A DNA stretch of 64,000 nucleotides from NCBI RefSeq assembly GCF_026914265.1, contig NC_069135.1, forward strand, positions 16,918,406 to 16,982,405. Reading direction: 5' to 3'. Made by a program: the position numbers and the translations under genes. Under the pieces are notes generated by a model. That model did not search any database. It saw only the letters and a list, made by a program, of their open reading frames with translations, and was not told the origin of the DNA. Each line of letters begins with the position of its first letter. The stretch's first letter is position 1. The stretch is from Mya arenaria. Lineage: Eukaryota > Mollusca > Bivalvia > Myida > Myidae. This document shows, piece by piece, positions 13,701 through 24,400 of the stretch.

Positions 13701-13877
13701 GAAATGATTTCAACAAAAATATCAAGAAAATACTTACTTTTTAAAAAAAAGTTGAAAAAAAGTTGAAACCTGGCTAAGTGCCTAAAGACATGGTGAAGAA
13801 ATGAGATTACAATGTTCAATTTTGTGTTTTCAGTTGATGATGGCAGCCTTGGTCCCATCCGGAGACCTGACATCTGA
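4774..13877 (+). CDS. MAEL: Maelstrom, C-terminal ten exons (copy 1)
   Basis: Ten exons join in phase: 4774-4907, 6662-6870, 8142-8204, 9796-9970, 10396-10453, 11810-11887, 12543-12625, 13010-13334, 13542-13640, 13834-13877 (stop TGA), about 420 residues. The first five encode most of the MAEL domain, an RNase H-like fold. Anchors from the family are the conserved His of DDTHQIP, Cys of PPLYC, and His and Cys of KYHDEKEVKDC, plus SDWDYEPNTK and YAISDSLCKDYDVQLTRAHIP. These align by eye with vertebrate MAEL (for example WDYSSNTRCKWHEE and QLTEAHVP). The C-terminal part is Gly/Arg/Pro-rich with RGRG and RGILELL motifs and an Asp-rich run in the 13010 exon. Maelstrom is a germline factor of piRNA-guided transposon silencing. 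The N-terminal HMG box and first part of the MAEL domain are not in the window; they should lie to the left. All ten exons are open. The exon ending at 11887 has a duplicated donor 100 bp downstream. Confidence 0.88.
4978..6508. repeat. Nested dispersed molluscan repeats with 'ttatgcccc' ends (copy 1)
   Basis: This intronic block has left edges 'ttatgccccc' at about 4978 and again at about 5587. It has two related tails, 'gggggcataatgtttgac' near 6340 and 'aaaaatgtttgacaaac' near 6485, each ending in atctcttgtt. The inverted edges (ttatgccccc / gggggcataa) suggest one non-autonomous element inserted in a related one. The interior is a pile of modules with 'gtccgagtgataactcaac' and palindromic aaggtcacagtgacctt. 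No coding capacity was seen. The superfamily was not determined. Confidence 0.65.
5283..5297. promoter_or_regulatory. Perfect inverted AGGTCA site, 3-bp spacer
   Basis: AGGTCACAGTGACCT matches the consensus oestrogen-response-type palindrome (IR3) exactly. Two more perfect sites lie in the same repeat block at 5765-5779 (same sequence) and 5913-5927 (spacer CTG). Near matches occur at about 5983 and 6126. The sites are part of a dispersed repeat inside a MAEL intron. Regulatory use is an inference. Confidence 0.45.
6860..7735. repeat. 74-bp minisatellite seeded on a MAEL splice donor (copy 1)
   Basis: About eleven units of 74 bp, each with 'gcatcaaacaccagtaatgg', 'gcattcaacatcatggac' and 'ggtgctatcttagatgg'. 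The first, more diverged unit includes the last ten bases of the MAEL exon and its donor (caaacaccaa|gtaagaggca), followed by ttaacattatggacatt. So the array looks amplified from the exon/intron boundary itself. Each unit carries a donor-like CA|GTAATG. A final unit near 7724 (gccaaacaccaagttaa) is again closer to the exon. Copy 2 has about two fewer units. Confidence 0.9.
7736..9795. other. MAEL intron sequence around the exon at 8142
   Basis: Apart from the 63-bp exon at 8142-8204 this is AT-rich intron. A possible element spans about 8315-9301: its left edge ggatgcaaacgaat and the inverse of its right edge (attcatttgcatccctag) resemble each other, and AATATTC-rich arms follow. No target duplication could be fixed, so this remains tentative. 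No other exon was seen. Confidence 0.3.
10454..11809. repeat. Degenerate tandem sequence in a MAEL intron (copy 1)
   Basis: Loosely repeated blocks of about 190-240 bp share 'tgtattgcattgaaa', 'cccaactatccaac', 'taactatatcttgcat' and 'gacatagaaattctg'. They recur at about 10590, 10750, 10850, 10990, 11150 and 11330. They look like an old, diverged tandem array rather than coding sequence. In copy 2 the array is interrupted by the insertion at 40922-42278. Confidence 0.6.
11869..12068. repeat. 100-bp direct duplication over an exon end and donor (copy 1 only)
   Basis: Positions 11869-11968 and 11969-12068 are essentially identical. The unit begins inside the MAEL exon (ctcactgttggaatgcgtg) and includes its donor (gtgaga) and 80 bp of intron. 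Copy 2 has a single unit at 43461-43560. Use of the second donor would add 100 nt and shift the frame. Confidence 0.9.
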
Positions 13878-16380
13878 TCTGAGAATGTTCACCGTTGGTT
13901 TTCTGACAAAGTGGAATGGTTGATACCGCTACAAGTTATAAAAGCAGTGGTCGTCCTCATTGGACAATTGTTTTTTGTTTTTCTTTCAATTAAGATCTAA
14001 TTACTATTCATACAAGTGACTTTCAGTATTAGATGGGACATTTATTTTGGTTTCATTAGTTTGATGAGTCCATGGTGATTTGAATCAATCAAACTGGAAC
14101 ACTGTTCTAGAGAGATTACAAGTATATGTTTTGATTTTTAAATGTGAAATGGTGAAAAGTGTTTTATGGATCAGTTGTATCACAAGTAAAGGAAGCCTAT
14201 GTGAATACTTTTGTCTGCTCTTACTCAATTGGTCTCTTGGTATTGGAAAACCTGATTGGCCAGTGTAGTCAAAACATTATGCTTTATGTACCTTGTGATT
14301 TGGGCGAACCATGTTTAATAAGGTGAAATATAGCACTGATTTTGAACAAAAAAAATTCAATCAAAGTTTTATGAATAGATCGTGCGATTCCTGTAAGCAT
14401 AGTTATTGGTGTCTTGATTTCGATGGATGATAAAAGTTAGAAGTTGTCAGTTAGTTGTATGAAAATCACACAACTTAGTCGAATCTATTAGATTAAGAAT
14501 ATTCATTACAACAAAAATATGTTGTCTCTGAGGGAATATGAACCACTGGAGCTGATGGTGTGTATATGCAAGGATTATTAAACCATGGGTAGGATATCCT
14601 TTGGTTTCATAACAACAGTCTTATTAAATTGATTTTTTCCCATAAAGTCTATTAAAAAGCAGTCAGACTTCGAAGTAATGTGAGATATTCATAACATTTT
14701 ACCTAAGTTTTGATTTGGAGATGGGGACTCTTTGCTTAAGATATACTTTTTTGTGGGATAACATGATATGCAAGACTGGGATGGATAAAGTTACAAAATC
14801 TGACAGTGCCATGTTTTAAAGCGTATTCATATATTTTGTTATTGTTTGTTTTATTTTGTTATTAGTAAACTATAAATCAAGGTATGATTAGTTTGATGTT
14901 TGTTGTTACAAAAATAAACGTAGTCAACGTCCTGTTTATTTCAACATTTTCATACAATGTTATTTGCAAAAGTGTTTTTTCTACTTTTGTCAAAAATTGT
15001 GTAGTTTGTAACACTTTTAAGAATATGCATGTCTTAAAACTAATAGATACACACATACTCATAACATCATGTATATCTCCTGTAGATGTTTCTGCATTTA
15101 TTGATTAATTTGGACTTAAAAATATTTGAAAGGATTTCAACCTGCAGCCATACTCTTTATTACTTCACTGGACAATCTTTTCCAATGATGTACATGCATT
15201 TAAGTGCTAAATAAGCAGTAAATATTTGGTACACAAACTTACCACTATATGTACCGGTAAATAGCTCATGTTGTTGATATTATTTTTACATACTTTCAAT
15301 TAATAAAACGCAAAATCTTATTTTTCTTCATGTTTATTTACGACACCAAAAATAGATGTATTTGTTTAATCCTAGAGAAGAGTTTAGTTGAGACAGTGGA
15401 GTAATTACTTTGTTAAATTATTTTTACATCTAAAAATATATGTAACGAACTAGAAGTAGAATTGTATAATAATTATTTGATCAGAAGTTATTAATCTGGA
15501 AATGGGAAATCCTAAGGTGCTTGTAGAAGACAATGCAGTTAAAGACCTTGACCATCTCACCCAATCAGCAATTACGCACCTAAATCAGGCACCTGAGTAA
15601 AAAAATCTTATATTTGCAATTTATTGAAAAATATTTTTCAAAATTCTGCTATAAACAATTTGTGAAAGTAGCGTTTCTGCTGTGATGGATTCCTAACCAG
15701 TTGAAACCATTTGAAATCTTACTGCTATTCCTTCAGTTAAGTGACAGCACATGTCAAAATAAAGAGAGTGGATTAAAAAAGTCATCAATTTATGCTAATT
15801 TTCATATTGAAAATATTCGGAAAATTGTACACAGCTACATTTTGCAGTGCATTTCTATTAAAAAAATATGTACATGTAAAAAAAAGTATGTTCAAAGGTC
15901 AAGATCAACCCCAAAGATATTCAAAATTGTTGCAGGTACGGTAAAGTTATGTATGTGTTCTTTACTGTAGCAAGACAGTATGTCAAATGGTCATAACTAT
16001 GGTAATCTAAGGAGAATATTACCATTGCTAGAAAACTAAGGATTTTGATTAGTCCAAAATTAAATGCTATTGCTTTAAAAGAACATCAGATAATAATGGT
16101 ATATGTCGTCGAAGGAGACTATTGGTTTGCAAAACTGTACAAATGGTTCAAATTTAGTTTCAAATGTAAGAAAGTTTGTCATCAACATATCATGTGATGA
16201 TTGTCCAACCAACAAAACTAAACAGTAAGTCAATTTTGTATTTTAGTATTACCCTTTTTCCTGCAGAATTTAAGATTGTTTTTTCAAGTTTCTTTCAACA
16301 ACCAAAGTTTTAGAAGCTTCATTCAATTTTGTCATGCTGTTAACATGTCATTTAGCTTAAGCAAGTCTTGCTCAGCTGAA
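13878..16380. other. MAEL 3' region and intergenic sequence (copy 1)
   Basis: The sequence after the MAEL stop contains a possible polyadenylation signal AATAAA at 14913-14918, about 1.04 kb downstream, in a T-rich context; this would be the 3' untranslated region. The rest is AT-rich and non-coding. No convincing exon was found. Copy 2 carries the 4.6-kb insertion about 450 bp downstream of the stop, inside this presumed untranslated region. Confidence 0.4.
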
Positions 16381-16389
16381 ATATGGGTG

Positions 16390-16735
16390 ACTTATTGGTC
16401 AATAGTTTTTACAATTGGTCAGCTGCAGCGAGTTTTGCTCAGGTCAGCTAAAATAAGGTTGATTTATTGGTCAAGATTGATTATAATGGCTCAGCTTCAG
16501 CCAGTCATGGTTGGAAGGTTGTGCTTATAATTCAAGTGGTGAAAGCGAAACGGTTCTATCTTCTTCTTTATTGAATGTCACTTAGAAACTTTTCGCATTC
16601 ACCCCTCGAATTGCTGTTTAACAAGTGATAGCACTGAAAAATGGTGTTCCTAGACAAGCACAAAACCGGTCGTAAGTCTGTCTCCAACTTGAGACGCCTA
16701 CCAGTGGCTGCTCGAAATTATTTTGTGTCAGAGGT
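16390..16735 (+). promoter_or_regulatory. Candidate promoter with CCAAT boxes and a short first exon (copy 1)
   Basis: Three inverted CCAAT boxes (ATTGGTC at about 16394, 16414 and 16467) lie upstream of an ATG at 16641. That ATG opens a 31-codon frame (begins MVFLDKHKTGRKS, then RRLPVAARNYFVSE) ending at a good donor, CAGAG|GTAACT, near 16734. From 16641 to the donor the two copies look identical, while the flanks differ, which is compatible with constraint. No downstream exon was identified and the protein is not recognised. It could be the start of an unknown plus-strand gene or lncRNA, or chance. Confidence 0.25.
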
Positions 16736-17029
16736 AACTTTGGGCTGCAACATTAGATATGTGCCCTAGCGCTCAGAACCTATTGGTTATGATTTTATTG
16801 TGACAAGAGTGGACTTCTGACGCCATACACTTATTGACTTATAAAAACAACAAGCAAATTCGTTGAATTGATATCCCCCGCCTGATTGGGCTAAGTCAAG
16901 GAATGGAAATCAATTGTTGATGAAATATATATATGAGTTTGAGATTGATTGCAACTGTTTGAATTAAAAAGAAAAATTGTATATAATGTAACAATTAGAA
17001 TTGACCAAGAAACCTAGTTTATGACTCAA

Positions 17030-18065
17030 TGTTACCCAGTTCTGAACTAATCTAAGATTTCATCAAGGCAAACATTCTGATAAAGTTTCATGAAGATTGA
17101 TCCAGATATATTGCAAAAAATATAGCCTCTAGAGTGTCCACAAGGTTTTTTTTTAAGATTTGACCCAGTGACCTCATTTTTGACCCCACATGACCTACTA
17201 GTTTCAAACTATTCCAAGATTTCATCGAGGCATTCTGATTAAGTTTCTTGGAAATTAAAGCAGATGTATTGCCTCTAGAGTGTTCCCAAGATTTCTGTAA
17301 GATATAACCTAGTGACCTAGTTTTTGACCCATATGACCCACTTTTAAAATGCAGTCAAAATTTAACCCAAGAGAACATCTGACCATGTTTGAACATAATA
17401 TGACCAATCACCACCATAAAATAGTTTTGGACAAAATTTTTGAAATATTTGACCTAGTGACATAATTTCTTATCACATGTGACCCAGTTTAAAACATGTC
17501 AAAGAGTTCATCAAGTTTCATGAATATAAGACCATACATATTGCCTCAAATGTGTTTCAAAGATTTTTCTAAGATTTGACCTAGTGACCTAATTTTTGAC
17601 CCCATGTGCCCCACTTTTACAAGCGGTCCATATTTCAACAAGGGGTACATCATGACCAAGTTTGAACATAATCGGACCAATCATTTCCATTCTGGCCAAA
17701 AAAATTCTAAGATTTGACCTTGTGACCTAATTTTCGATTATGTGACGCAGTTTTAAATAAGTCCAAGAATTCATCAAGGAAAACATTCTGATTAAGTTTT
17801 ATGAATATTTGACCATGTATAATGCCTCTGGTATGTTCCAAAGATTTTTCTAAGATTAGACCTAGTGACCTAGTTTTTGACACCATGTGACCCAATTTTA
17901 AAAGTTGTCGAGATTTGATCAAGGGGAACATTCTGATCAAGTTTGAACAGTTTCTGATCAATGCCTACCAAGATATGGTACCGGACAGACGGACAGAAGG
18001 ACAGAATGACGGAGAGACAACGCCAAAACAATTTTGGTTTGGACCATCCATGAGAGACGGACCTT
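17030..18065. repeat. Dispersed 'gacctagtgacc' molluscan repeat block (copy 1)
   Basis: Several diverged modules each contain 'aagatttgacctagtgac', 'tttttgaccccatgtgaccc', 'tcatcaaggggtacatc' and 'gatatggtaccggacaga'. The block ends in the hairpin cctattttcttgtgaaatagg. It is non-coding and lies between the two convergent genes. Copy 2 carries about 245 bp more, equal to one extra module at about 53880-54125. Confidence 0.7.
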
Positions 18066-21000
18066 GAACCTATTTTCTTGTGAAATAGGGTTATCATTCT
18101 TTGGCTAAAAACAGTTGACCTGGGGTGAAAATATTGTGCCAAGAATTACCCATGCAAGCACACAAGGCTTAAGGCATTTTTTTGCATGGTTGTACCTATT
18201 GTTTGATACATCATTGCTGACAAGTTTCTTCTTGTTTAGGGACACCACACTTTTGATAAAAACACTTGTTTGGCTATGATGTAGTGCTGTTAAATCTAAT
18301 GTGGTATGGACCAAACATTATTATTGATCGAGAATTCTAGGGTATGTTGTCAAATAACCTACAAGTACTCATGTTTAGAAGGATGTGCTAAAACCTGGTA
18401 CCCAGTATTGCCCTGTATCATGTATCAACATCAGATTTTGATATCAGGCCTCAGGCATTATTGGGTTATGTGAGGCTGTCATATTATCAGATGAAGAAAC
18501 TTCCAGTATCACATGATATGTATCGCTTATTGAGAAATACACAAGTAATTATTCCTATGTTCTATTATTTTCTATAAGAAACCCATTTTTAAGATACAAA
18601 AACATACAACAATACTCATTTGAGGTCATTTAATTCAAAAAGAGTTGAGTTGAAAACATAATGCACATATAATGAGCAGTATGTGAAATTGATGTGTATA
18701 TAGTTGTGAAATAGTTATTCAAAAGATCCTTGCACAGTAACTACAACTACTAACTGTCCATGTTTAAGCACTAATATAAAATAAGCCAATGCATAGAGCA
18801 GAAGGGACAGATTGGAACAGAACATAAAGCATTGCAATGATGCACTTCAAGCAAAAACGCAGTAAATCTTATTCTATTGTAAAAATGAATTTGCTCAGAA
18901 TGATTGACTATTGCACATTTATTGTGTGCGTGTACAAATTGAATTGTCAGCTTATACCATAACATAAACAAGAAATTGAATTGATATTAGCTTATACCAT
19001 AACTTGTAGACAAGTGTCAACTCTGCAGAAAACTGAGAAATTAAATTGGCCATAATTGCCATGCTTTCTGTAAGATACTCAACAATTATGTCAACTTACA
19101 GCATGCACATGTACAGTTTATTGTGTTTAACACAAGTGTCACATAAAATTATGTCCCCTAACATAAGCAGGAATGGATTTTTTTCTAAAAGGAAGACTGT
19201 AGCTGTAAAAAAGAAAACAATGAAATATATAATATTCATAATACATTATACATATATACAATTTCTTCAGGTTTTGTGATACCAAAATGATGGTGTGCTT
19301 AATGAATGAATGATTTAGTACTATACATGGTAAATATACTATTCATTAAATATACTAAATTTCTAAGTTGCCTGAGATTCAACACATATTCTCAAGATGG
19401 AATGACAAATCTACAAGTTCATTATTAATTGACAAGCTTGAATGAGAACACATTGTGCAAGTAGATATAGTACTGGCAAGACACTTTTGGTGGCCAATAA
19501 AAGATAAATTTATCAATTTAATTCCTTCATATTTCAAGTTCAGCATTTCAACTCATTGAGTTCTAGGTTTGAGATCAAACATTTTATGTGGTTATGTTCA
19601 TTTCAAAACTATTACTAGTCCCTGTTTAATATAACAAAAGCAATGCCTATAATTGTCTGTTGTTGTTTTTTCAGTAAGAAGGGGTTTGACTTAACAATTA
19701 TTAAAGCCAAAATTAAGGACGCTGCTACCACAAGTGCATATAGTTTCTGGCACCATGTGTTCTAAGTTGCATCCCAATATCTTAAATGGTTGATGGACAA
19801 GGTTTAATGTCACCGACTTAGAAAAGTGTGTGCCCAGACTGGGGATCAAAACCATGTCCCTCTGCTTACAAGCCAGGTGCTCTACCAACTGAGCTTACCC
19901 GCCTGCATTTCTCACATACTCTCTGATGTGTGGGAGTCAGAACTTTGACAAAGCTTTTGTAGACAGATAATGCAACACCAATACCATCCAAATACTATGA
20001 CTACTATTTTTCAAAAACAGATGAGCAATATTTGAAAATTGTGTGTGTGACAATATGAGGTCATGTAACAAACTGCATGAAACAGGTTTTTAGGACAACC
20101 TTCATTTTGAACTTAGTCAGCAAAGTACATTAGTAGCATTTAGTGAATTTATGACTAGGAATATGACATGGAATCAGAGTTTTTAAACACACTTACAAAC
20201 TATTTCCAAAAAATTGTTTGTAAAACTAAAATAAAAATCTAGATGTCCCTAAACATACATGTATTTATAAACTATTGTATTGTTGCATGACAGTCATATA
20301 GTCAGTACATTATTCTTTTGGCAAAATCATTCAAATTCTTAAACAAAGTTTAAATCTCTACTCTTACTAGGATTTGTACAACACGCTGTTAACACATAAA
20401 TAGATTCATAAATATTCTGCCCCCATTTCATGGAATTTATACATAGTTGATGAAAACATGTACTTACAGTGGTGTGAAGTTTTACATGTCAATTAAAACT
20501 AAAGGAAATTGCAGGAGTTCATTCTTTACAAACTTCTGTGTTAAGTATTATTAAACACATTATAGAAATAAATATATTAAATGCAAGTAGTATTAAAGTA
20601 AAATGAGGAATTAAAGTGACATCAAAGTCATAGCACTGGAACAATAGACATTTGTAGAGAGGGGATTCAACAGACATTGTTATTATGCAGGTTAAATAGT
20701 ACACTGTATATGCACATTCAATATGGTGGGGATGGCACACATCAGTGGAAGTGTTCAATGTGCAAATGACACCAGTGTATCATGTTTAAACAATTCAGGA
20801 ATAAATGAAATTAATAAGCTAAGAAGTTTTAAACAAATCGGAGAATCTAATCTAATAAACTACACAATGAAACTACTGATGGATTCTAATTAATAACAAT
20901 ATATGTGAATGCTTAATGCATAGTAAGTGTGAGTGGTGAATATATTGCAGTGCAAGTTGCCTTGAGGTATGGAGACATTATACGTTTAATATGTACATCT

Positions 21001-21448
21001 ATATGTTTGTAAGAAGTTTATGAACATAAATGAATACATTCAAAATATTTGTCATAAATGATAACATATCTATGAAATAAATGTTTAACAGTGCAAGCAA
21101 GACCTCAATTCATTATCCACATAACAATATAACTGTTCTCTCCAAATGTAAATAAACAACTTACAAAATAATGTAACACATTATATAACATGATATGTAT
21201 TTTAATGACAAAATGGAATCCTTTAAACTGTTTGATTGATATTATAAAACCTTAATGTATATAATGAACATCGCATACATTTACAATTCTTACTAACAAT
21301 ATGATATTTACAATATAAAAATAGTTAACTATACTACATTAAATGTAAGTACATGGCTTCATAGTTAACAATATGGAATGTAGCATTCTGAAATGATGAC
21401 ATATAAAATCGTACAGTATTCATTTGCCCTTAGCATTGAGGTGGTTAT
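18066..21448. other. AT-rich intergenic or receptor 3'-untranslated sequence (copy 1)
   Basis: This lies downstream (on the minus strand) of the receptor stop at 21449. It has no exon-like reading frame and no clear gene boundary. It contains the tRNA-like short element at 19683-19905. Part of it is probably the receptor's 3' untranslated region, but no polyadenylation signal could be assigned with confidence. Copy 2 (54366-57788) is closely similar and has one extra 41-bp tandem unit near 55255-55330. Confidence 0.4.
19683..19905 (-). repeat. tRNA-derived SINE-like element (copy 1)
   Basis: On the minus strand from about 19899 the sequence reads as a tRNA head: gcgggtaagctcagttgg, then tagagcacctggcttgtaag, then a B-box-like ggttttgatcccc. 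The A and B box spacing fits a tRNA-type RNA polymerase III promoter. The anticodon stem pairs poorly and a non-tRNA body follows, so this is a SINE-like element rather than a tRNA gene. The same copy occurs at 56016-56238. Confidence 0.6.
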
Positions 21449-24400
21449 TTATAGATCAGTGACAGATCGAGGTTTATAAAGTGGTCTAGGGGCCGGGACC
21501 GGGGCACCACTTTTGTCGAACTTTGAGCGCTCATCATTGTATTCCCCGTACCCTTTCCTGTCATCATGGAAACTTTGGTCGTCTGGCTCGTCATAATTGG
21601 TCGCTCCTCGACCTTGATCATCATATTTGTCATCATATCTAATAAAGAAGTAAAAAAACATGTGATTTATTATTTGCATATTTCTATAAAAAATGTTTGA
21701 AAAAAATATCAACACATAATTTTTTTTAATTAAGCTCTATGTTTTTATCATATGATTTTGCTTATCTAATCTTTCTGTCTCAACAATTCATACCTTTCTT
21801 TAGAAAAATAGCGTAAATGTTTAAAGCAAAGAATTTTGGTTAAGACTTTCAAAAACAGGTCAGATGATAATATACATAATACTGCAAGCAAACTGCCTCG
21901 TACCTATCTCTGTCTTTCCTAGCATAACCTCTGTCATCATAGTCGTCATGACGATCATCATCATGATCATCTCGGTAAGAGTCCCTGTCATTATCATCTC
22001 GGTATGAATCACGATCATTGTCACGATAATAGTCTCTATCATTATCCCGATTATAATCGTCCCTATATGAGTCTCTGTTGTAATCCGAATTCCTGTAATC
22101 GTCATATTTTCCATCTCTGTCCGCATCATCGCGAAGGTATTCCCTTTCTTTTTCATCACCATAGTCATCATAGCTGAAATAAAAACATATAAGGGTATTG
22201 AGAACATATTTTTCACTGAATTAATCATTAGCTTTGCCTTAGCTTTTAACAGCTTGCTTGCAAATTATGAGTTTGGTTCCTGTTAAAATAAAAATTTTCT
22301 TCTATATTTTTATTTGTAAAACAAAAGAATGTTATTTTTTTACAAAAGAATTTATCTTCTATAATACTTGTGTGCTCATGGACTTTTACATGTATGAATA
22401 TTTACAATTTTTAAATAAATGTGTTTTGATACATATTTACATAAGAGTGTTAGTAAACAAAGAAAACAGAATATGAATGGAACACTTACTGATCTTCCTT
22501 GTATCTTTTTCTAAAAAAGAAATAAAAGTTGTTTGAAATAAGAGTGTTGGATAAATTTACATGAATTTTAATGACATGCTTTACTCAAAATAGATCACTC
22601 TAACATCATGAGAGTCCACGGTAAATACCTCATGAACAACTGAAGGTTGGTCTCAACATGAATTCTATTATTGGAAGAGCTCTATAAACCTTATTTCTGG
22701 ACATTCTTTCCTTTAATTAAGATTCCTGTAGCATGTTTTACGTTGTTTGTTTTATTGTGATGGTTTAAAGTGATTTTCACGTTATTAGGGCAATAATACT
22801 AAAAAAAGGATGTGTGAAATGTGAACCAAATGTTTGTAACTGATAAAACAGCAATAGTTTTAGTTAGGCCATATAGTTAATAATTATAAAAAAAATATAA
22901 GAGAAAATGCTCTATTTTTCCATGATATAGTCATATGGCCTTTGACCTCTAAGCATGACCTTGACCTTGAACCAATCTGATTGCAACATGCACTCTAAAA
23001 ATCTTCTCAATATGGGATATACATTTCTGGGATTTTGATCTCTTTTTGTGACCTTAAACTTGAACCAAGGGTGGCAACATAAAATCTGTGGTGAAGTCCC
23101 TTTAATTATTGTGATAATTCACAAATGATTAAAATAAATAATGATGTCACAATCTGAACCTTGGGAAACTGGCAAATATATAAAAATTATAAAAAAAAGA
23201 ACGTTGCGATATTAAAACAATCTACAGCATCCAAGTCATATCATATATTGCTGAATTGGTAGGTGAATGTCACAAAGATAATCTACAGCATCCAAGTCAA
23301 ATCAGATATTGTTGAATTGGTAGGTGAATTTCACAAAGATAATCTACAGCATCCAAGTCATATCAGATATTGCTGAATTGGTAGGTGAATTTCACAAAGA
23401 TAATCTACAGCATCCAAGTCAAATCAGATATTGTTGAATTGGTAGGTGAATTTCACAAAGATAATCTACAGCATCCAAGTCAAATCAGATATTGTTGAAT
23501 TGGTAGGTGAATTTCACAAAGATAATCTACAGCATCCAAGTCATATCATATATTGCTGAATTGGTAGGTGAATTTCACAAAGATAATCTACAGCATCCAA
23601 GTCAAATCAGATATTGTTGAATTGGTAGGTGAATTTCACAAAGATAATCTACAGCATCCAAGTCATATCAGATATTGCTGAATTGGTAGGTGAATTTCAC
23701 AAAGATAATCTACAGCATCCAAGTCAAATCAGATATTGTTGAATTGGTAGGTGAATTTCACAAAGATAATCTACAGCATCCAAGTCAAATCAGATATTGT
23801 TGAATTGGTAGTTGAATTTCACAAAGATAATCTACAGCATCCAAGTCAAATCAGATATTGTTGAATTGGTAGGTGAATTTCACAAAGATAATCTACAGCA
23901 TCCAAGTCATATCATATATTGTTGAATTGGTAGGTGAATTTCACAAAAATAATCTCCAGCATCCAAGTCATATCATATATTATTAAATTGGTTGGTGACT
24001 ATTACATGGACACTCTACAGCATTGAAGTAATATCAGATATTGTTGAATTAGTAGGTGACTTTCATATCAACAATCTTACCTATCAAAATCCTCATCGCT
24101 ATCACGGTACATTTTTTCATGCTCAGACTTCTTGGCTAGAAATAGAAATTGAAAATGTATATAATACAAGATAGACAAAATAAGCTTATAAACACATTGC
24201 AATAAGTTTATAAACACAACGCTGAATAAGAAAAAAATGTTTTACATAATAGTAGTTCAGTTATATTATTGCCAACAGTAAATGAACAATAAGAAAAATC
24301 ATATTTTTTTATTCTATTTACTATTTATTACCAGATACCGTAAAATGCATAACTTTGAGCTTGGAAAAGAAATGTAAGAACACTGGAGATTGCTTCTATC

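Noticed and set aside
13535-13873. 112-codon minus frame
   Set aside because: It lies antisense to two MAEL exons (13542-13640 and 13834-13877) and the intron between them. No independent support was found.
19825-19899. A tRNA gene on the minus strand
   Set aside because: A and B boxes are recognisable, but the anticodon stem pairs poorly and the acceptor ends do not match. A SINE-like element fits better.
21860-22228. 122-codon Met/Ile/Thr-rich minus frame
   Set aside because: Shadow of the real Asp/Arg/Tyr-rich receptor exon 21904-22173, which is in phase with its neighbours.
23217-24079. CRISPR-like regular repeats
   Set aside because: Units are directly adjacent with no unique spacers, and the setting is a eukaryotic intron. 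The 74-bp and 21-bp arrays were rejected for the same reason.
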